This document shows positions 59,453 to 64,000 of a DNA stretch of 64,000 nucleotides, in pieces. The stretch's first letter is position 1. Every line of letters begins with the position of its first letter. Under the pieces are notes generated by a model that saw only the letters and a program-made list of their open reading frames with translations, had not been told where the DNA came from and made no database searches. Origin of the DNA: Echiichthys vipera (Eukaryota; Chordata; Actinopteri; Perciformes; Trachinidae); NCBI GenBank assembly GCA_963691815.1, contig OY829648.1, positions 20,802,193 through 20,866,192 of the forward strand. Direction: 5' to 3'. The position numbers and the translations under genes are program-made.

Positions 59453-61784
59453 AGGCACACAAAGAGTGTGGTTGTGTGTGACCCTCCCCATCCCAGAGCT
59501 GCCACCACTGACTCACTCACCACCACCCCCTCCTCCTCCTCCTTGGATCATTTCCCCTTCATCAGGGACAGGCAGGGCTTCACCTTCTACCCATCAAGGC
59601 GTCCAGGGTTCTGTCTAAATGAGTAATGGCCTTTTCAATTAGCTCCGTCACTCGAAAACGTGCTGAACGGCCGCAGCAACCAGTGAGCTCTAAACATCGT
59701 CATGTTCCAGTTTTGTGATTTCAAAGTAAGAAACAGGCCGTATTGGTGCAGCAGGTCTAATCACAAGGATGTGTGTGTTTTGCATTAAAGCCTTAGGTGC
59801 AGAGGTAAATGAGAAGTTACCGGATTTGAGTCCCTCCTGTAGTTTTTAAAACCGCTTAAAGGGAGTTATCCTGCTCTTAGAGGATCCACTTACACATGCA
59901 TGGATTAAAGCACATAAAAGACAAAAGGCTGAGTCCCTTCACTGACAACAGTCTCACTACTGAGCAGGTGGAAACTCGCGCAGGTTTAATAACTGTTGTC
60001 ACATCACAAGAGGGAATTACAGTACAGAAAATGACAAGGTGAATAGTGACCGTCAAAACATCCAGTCTTTATCCCGCGTGATGTCAAAGAACATGAAGTT
60101 ATTAAAGTTCAGCATATTTTTCCTGCAACGCTGCAAACGAGCTGAATTAACTGCAAAACATTTGACACCAGGTGACACTCTCATTCATAATGCTAATAAA
60201 TCATTAGGTAATCCGGTTAGAAGCCATTAACAACAACAACTTTTAGGTTGCCAGGTTGTGAAATAGGGCTGCCAATGATATATTAACACTCACAACTGAA
60301 GACTTGATGATTAAACCTCTTTGTTAATGACTTATTAACATTAAGTAAATGCGGCCACAACAACTTACGAGCATTCATAATCAGCAGGATCAGGATCAAC
60401 AAAATAGAACTAAATGGAAAGGATAAACAGCCGCCAACAGGATTTTCACAACTTGGCAACCCCAAAGTTATTCCTATTAATGGATTTAAACTGATCTATT
60501 AAGCATTAATTATTTACAGCAAATGAAGAAAGTCACTTAAAAAACATATTCTAAACACTTTAAAAAGAGTGAAATGATCCAATAACGTGATACTGAAAAA
60601 GGGAAAGAAAGACATTGACGCAGTTATTTTTATTATTAATTGTTCTGGTTCATCACAAATGTATTAAGCTTTTGCACAATCAACGAAATATATTTTTATC
60701 ATTAAGCAGTTTATAATCAGAGGAGACTCAGCTAATTGCTTTTTAATCAACTAACCGTTTCAGCTCTGAAATGGCTTTTCCCAACATTTTCACTTGAGTG
60801 TGGGTGATATCTTCAGCTGAGAGAAAGATGAACAAACCATCTTTCATAGTTGTCGAACAAATCTAATCTAAATGAAATAAACATCAGGATTTCAGCTGCA
60901 AGTCGTCTGGAAACATATTTGAACCAGCGGAAAATAATTGAACCGGTCAAAATGTGACAAGCATGTGCCGTCCTTTTTTGGTTTGGTGTGAAGATATGAG
61001 TGAAAATATTGAGAAAACTCTCCACGTTCCAAACATATTGAGTTTATGGTCACATGAAACAAAGAAAATCCTCACAATTGAGAACCAGAAGTAGGAAGTT
61101 TTTGATTATTTGTGTTGATTTTCTGCCCATAGACTTTTATTTTAATGCACCTGTTGTGTTAGAGGAAGTTAATTAATGAAATGTGTATCGCTGGAAAGTG
61201 GGAGGCAGTTTAAGTAAATGAGGGAGGAGGAGCAGTCAGTTTTATTTTCTTCTTCTTTTTTTTTGTCACTAAGAGGTTTTTGTAAACGTCTCCTGTTTAA
61301 CAGATGTTACAGAAAGCAGTCCTCCCCTTATGTTCAAGCTTTCTTTAATTACTTATCAATAGTGGAAATTTGTATTGACAAGGGCCTGTCAGGAGGGGAC
61401 CTTTGTAGTTGTCAGTTATCTCAAAGGAAGCCACCCCCCCTCCTCCTCCTAAGACACCAACTGGATCGATCGGCATGCAAAACACTATTGAGAGGCCTTT
61501 GGGGGCCGCGGTGATAGTCCAGGAGCATGTGGGCCGAAGAGGGGAGAGCTAAAGAGTTCTTCATCGGGTGGGGTGGAGGTGGGGGTGGGGGAGATCGATC
61601 GGGCCGGCTGGCCTTTGACCTGAGGGAGACAGGGAGAGCGGCGGCGGGTCAGTCTCTCTTCTTAAGCCCCAGGATCACGCTGTGAGGCCTGACACTGGCT
61701 ATGACACACTCAGGGCTTAGAGTGACATTGACCCAGCTGCAAAGACACCGAGTACACACACAAAAATCTCAAACATACACATAG

Positions 61785-61941
<157 letters not shown>

Positions 61942-64000
61942 GCTTAGGTTCGGAGAGCTTAATTGAGACGAACATTTTAAGCGAACAAACCAAACCGTTT
62001 GTCGTATTTTAATGATCTAAAATGATTCTGAGAAATGAATTAGACTCATAATTCCTCCTTTATAAGACCTCGAGATTATTACCTTCCAATTATCTTCTTA
62101 TGATCTCCTGTGCGGCCCTTGGGAGTGCGGCAATAAGCAGCTACACCAGCAGATCAATATTGGGACTGAGTAAAGATCAGTCTCTTAATTAGGCGAGAGT
62201 GCTATAGATTAAAGACAGAGTGAGAGGGGGACACGCAGCTGTGGGTGTCCCAAGGGTCAAGGTTACCCGCAGTGGGCCAGACTGGGGTGCAAGGGGTGAA
62301 CTCAGTACGACAGAGAGAAAACAAACACTGACCCGTTTAAACCATCGTCTTTCCAGCACCATCTTTTAAGAACCAGTGATAATACCAAGTGTGTAAACAG
62401 AGATTTAGGTTTGAGTTTCATCCAAACTGAAGAGGACTGAAGTTACACAAGAGAGGAGCAGGGAAAGGGAGAACATTTAATATGATGAATATGTGCACAA
62501 ATGTGCCTGTATTTATGCAATTAAATGTTCTCACTTTTCTGGATTTAACGGCTCCCATGCTTCCCCTTCTGTGTATTTGTCCACTGTTTCTCGTGCATTT
62601 GAGGAATGAAGTTACACACGATGCATCGTCATCTTTCTTAAGTATGTTGATTCTTTAAAAGCACTTTAACCATCTTCAGCAGTTTATTCTGACTGTTGTG
62701 TGTAAAATATGTCAGAATGTCACTTTTGATCTTTCCAGTGCTGCAGATGAGTAATTTAAGGTCGCAACAGATCGACAACCTTTTCCTAAATGCCTTAACA
62801 GCTTTACAGGACTGACTTTTGATAATTCAGTTTTTAAATCTTTAGGTTCCAGCTTCTTTCATTTAAGGATTTGCTGCTTTTGTTTGTCTTACATGACAGG
62901 AATATAAATATATTTGAGTTTGGAGCTGATGGTTGAACAAAATAAGACTTCTCAAGAAGTCACTTTATGAATTTTTTTCCTTTTCTTCAATTTTAGACAA
63001 AACAATTAATCCAGACAGTAGCTAGCAGATGAATCAACATAAAAACAATAATTAGCTGCAGCCCTAAATACCATACACATTATTTTCAGGCATCTTTTTC
63101 TCCATGGTCAGAAAAATATCAGAAAATAGGGAAGAACCAAAGATTTGGGTCCAAGGTGACATCTTTAAATGTCTTATTTTGTCTGATTAAGATTCCAAAA
63201 CAAGAAGATACTGCGTTATAACGCTATTAGATTTAGAACTTGGAACTAGAACAAAAGCTGTAGGCAGTTGACTCTTTTTCTCGATTAAATGATTTTAACA
63301 ATTCCTCAATTTCAAGAATAGCCATCAACTCATTTTCTACATACCGACTAATCAATTAATCGACTAATTGTTTCAGTCGGCAGGCAGTAAAGTGGTTATT
63401 TGCTCTGGCTCTCGCAGAGATAATGCAGCTCTTCATCTCCCAGCATGGGGTCAGTTTCGGAGCCCCGGCCTGCGCCTTCCCCCTCGTGACCCCCGCTAGT
63501 CAAAGGTGATCACTGGGGAGAGAAAGAGGCACTGATCGAATTTGATAATGAAGACGACCCCTCTAAGCTGCTTTGCTCCACATGTTCAAAATCTCTGCAA
63601 CACTCAATAAACACTAGGAAGCCCCCCTCCCTGTCACTGGAACATTGTGTAGGTATTGATCCCGGCTAACTGGCTCTTTTAATACCTGGGGTCTGTGGCT
63701 CGGCCTGGGGAAATGCATACTGACATGTGACGGGAGGAGCTTAACAGGCAAACACACCGAAGAAAAGATGGGCCTCTCAGTTTAGCATTTCTCTCCTATT
63801 TTTTCACAATTTACACATCTGCTGAAGAAAGGAGAATTACGGCCGCTGCACCTGCTGTTAAAAACAGACATATAGACTGCAAGAGGCCCGGCACTGTACT
63901 GAGTAAAAGCTGTCACACTGTCAAAAACTATTTGTGCAGCAGAGGTGGAGCAAGTATTCAGATAATTTACTGGAGCAAAGGGTAGCAATGAAACGGTGTA

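Overview
This window is nuclear DNA from a teleost fish. The evidence is split GT-AG genes with vertebrate-type proteins, very long CA microsatellites, a tRNA-derived SINE, a Tc1-like transposase remnant, hAT-type MITEs and several interspersed repeats common in ray-finned fish genomes. The species cannot be named from the sequence; compact exons and the repeat families suggest a percomorph.

Three protein-coding genes can be rebuilt exon by exon, all on the minus strand. (1) mfsd12, a lysosome/melanosome membrane transporter, has eight coding exons between 8606 and 111; its C-terminal end lies off the left edge. (2) csnk1g2, casein kinase 1 gamma 2, is complete: ten constitutive coding exons from 47131 to 12044 give 415 aa, and a 102-nt in-frame cassette exon at 14668-14769 would raise this to 449 aa. 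Its likely promoter is a CpG-rich block near 50.9-51.3 kb. (3) A paired-like homeobox gene of the DMBX family has three coding exons from 55958 to 53136 (284 aa), a probable non-coding first exon near 56.65-56.79 kb, a lysine at homeodomain position 50 and no recognisable OAR tail.

Layout: 1-8.6 kb mfsd12; 8.6-12.0 kb intergenic with the mfsd12 upstream region, a MITE and a 212-bp (AC)n tract; 12.0-51.3 kb csnk1g2, mostly two large introns (9.5 and 16.4 kb) full of old transposons; 51.3-53.1 kb intergenic; 53.1-56.8 kb the homeobox gene; 56.8-64 kb gene-free upstream DNA with GC-richer blocks that look like candidate regulatory elements, including a cluster of GGATTAG motifs of the type bound by K50 homeodomains.

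The three genes are not an operon and share no pathway. MFSD12 and CSNK1G2 are both on 19p13.3 in human, so this is probably conserved linkage; the DMBX-like gene beside them may be a fish-retained paralogue of DMBX1. No wholly new biological system was found. The most interesting items are the DMBX-like paralogue with its possible autoregulatory sites, the csnk1g2 cassette exon with adjoining RBFOX- and MBNL-type motifs, and several foldback transposon structures inside introns.
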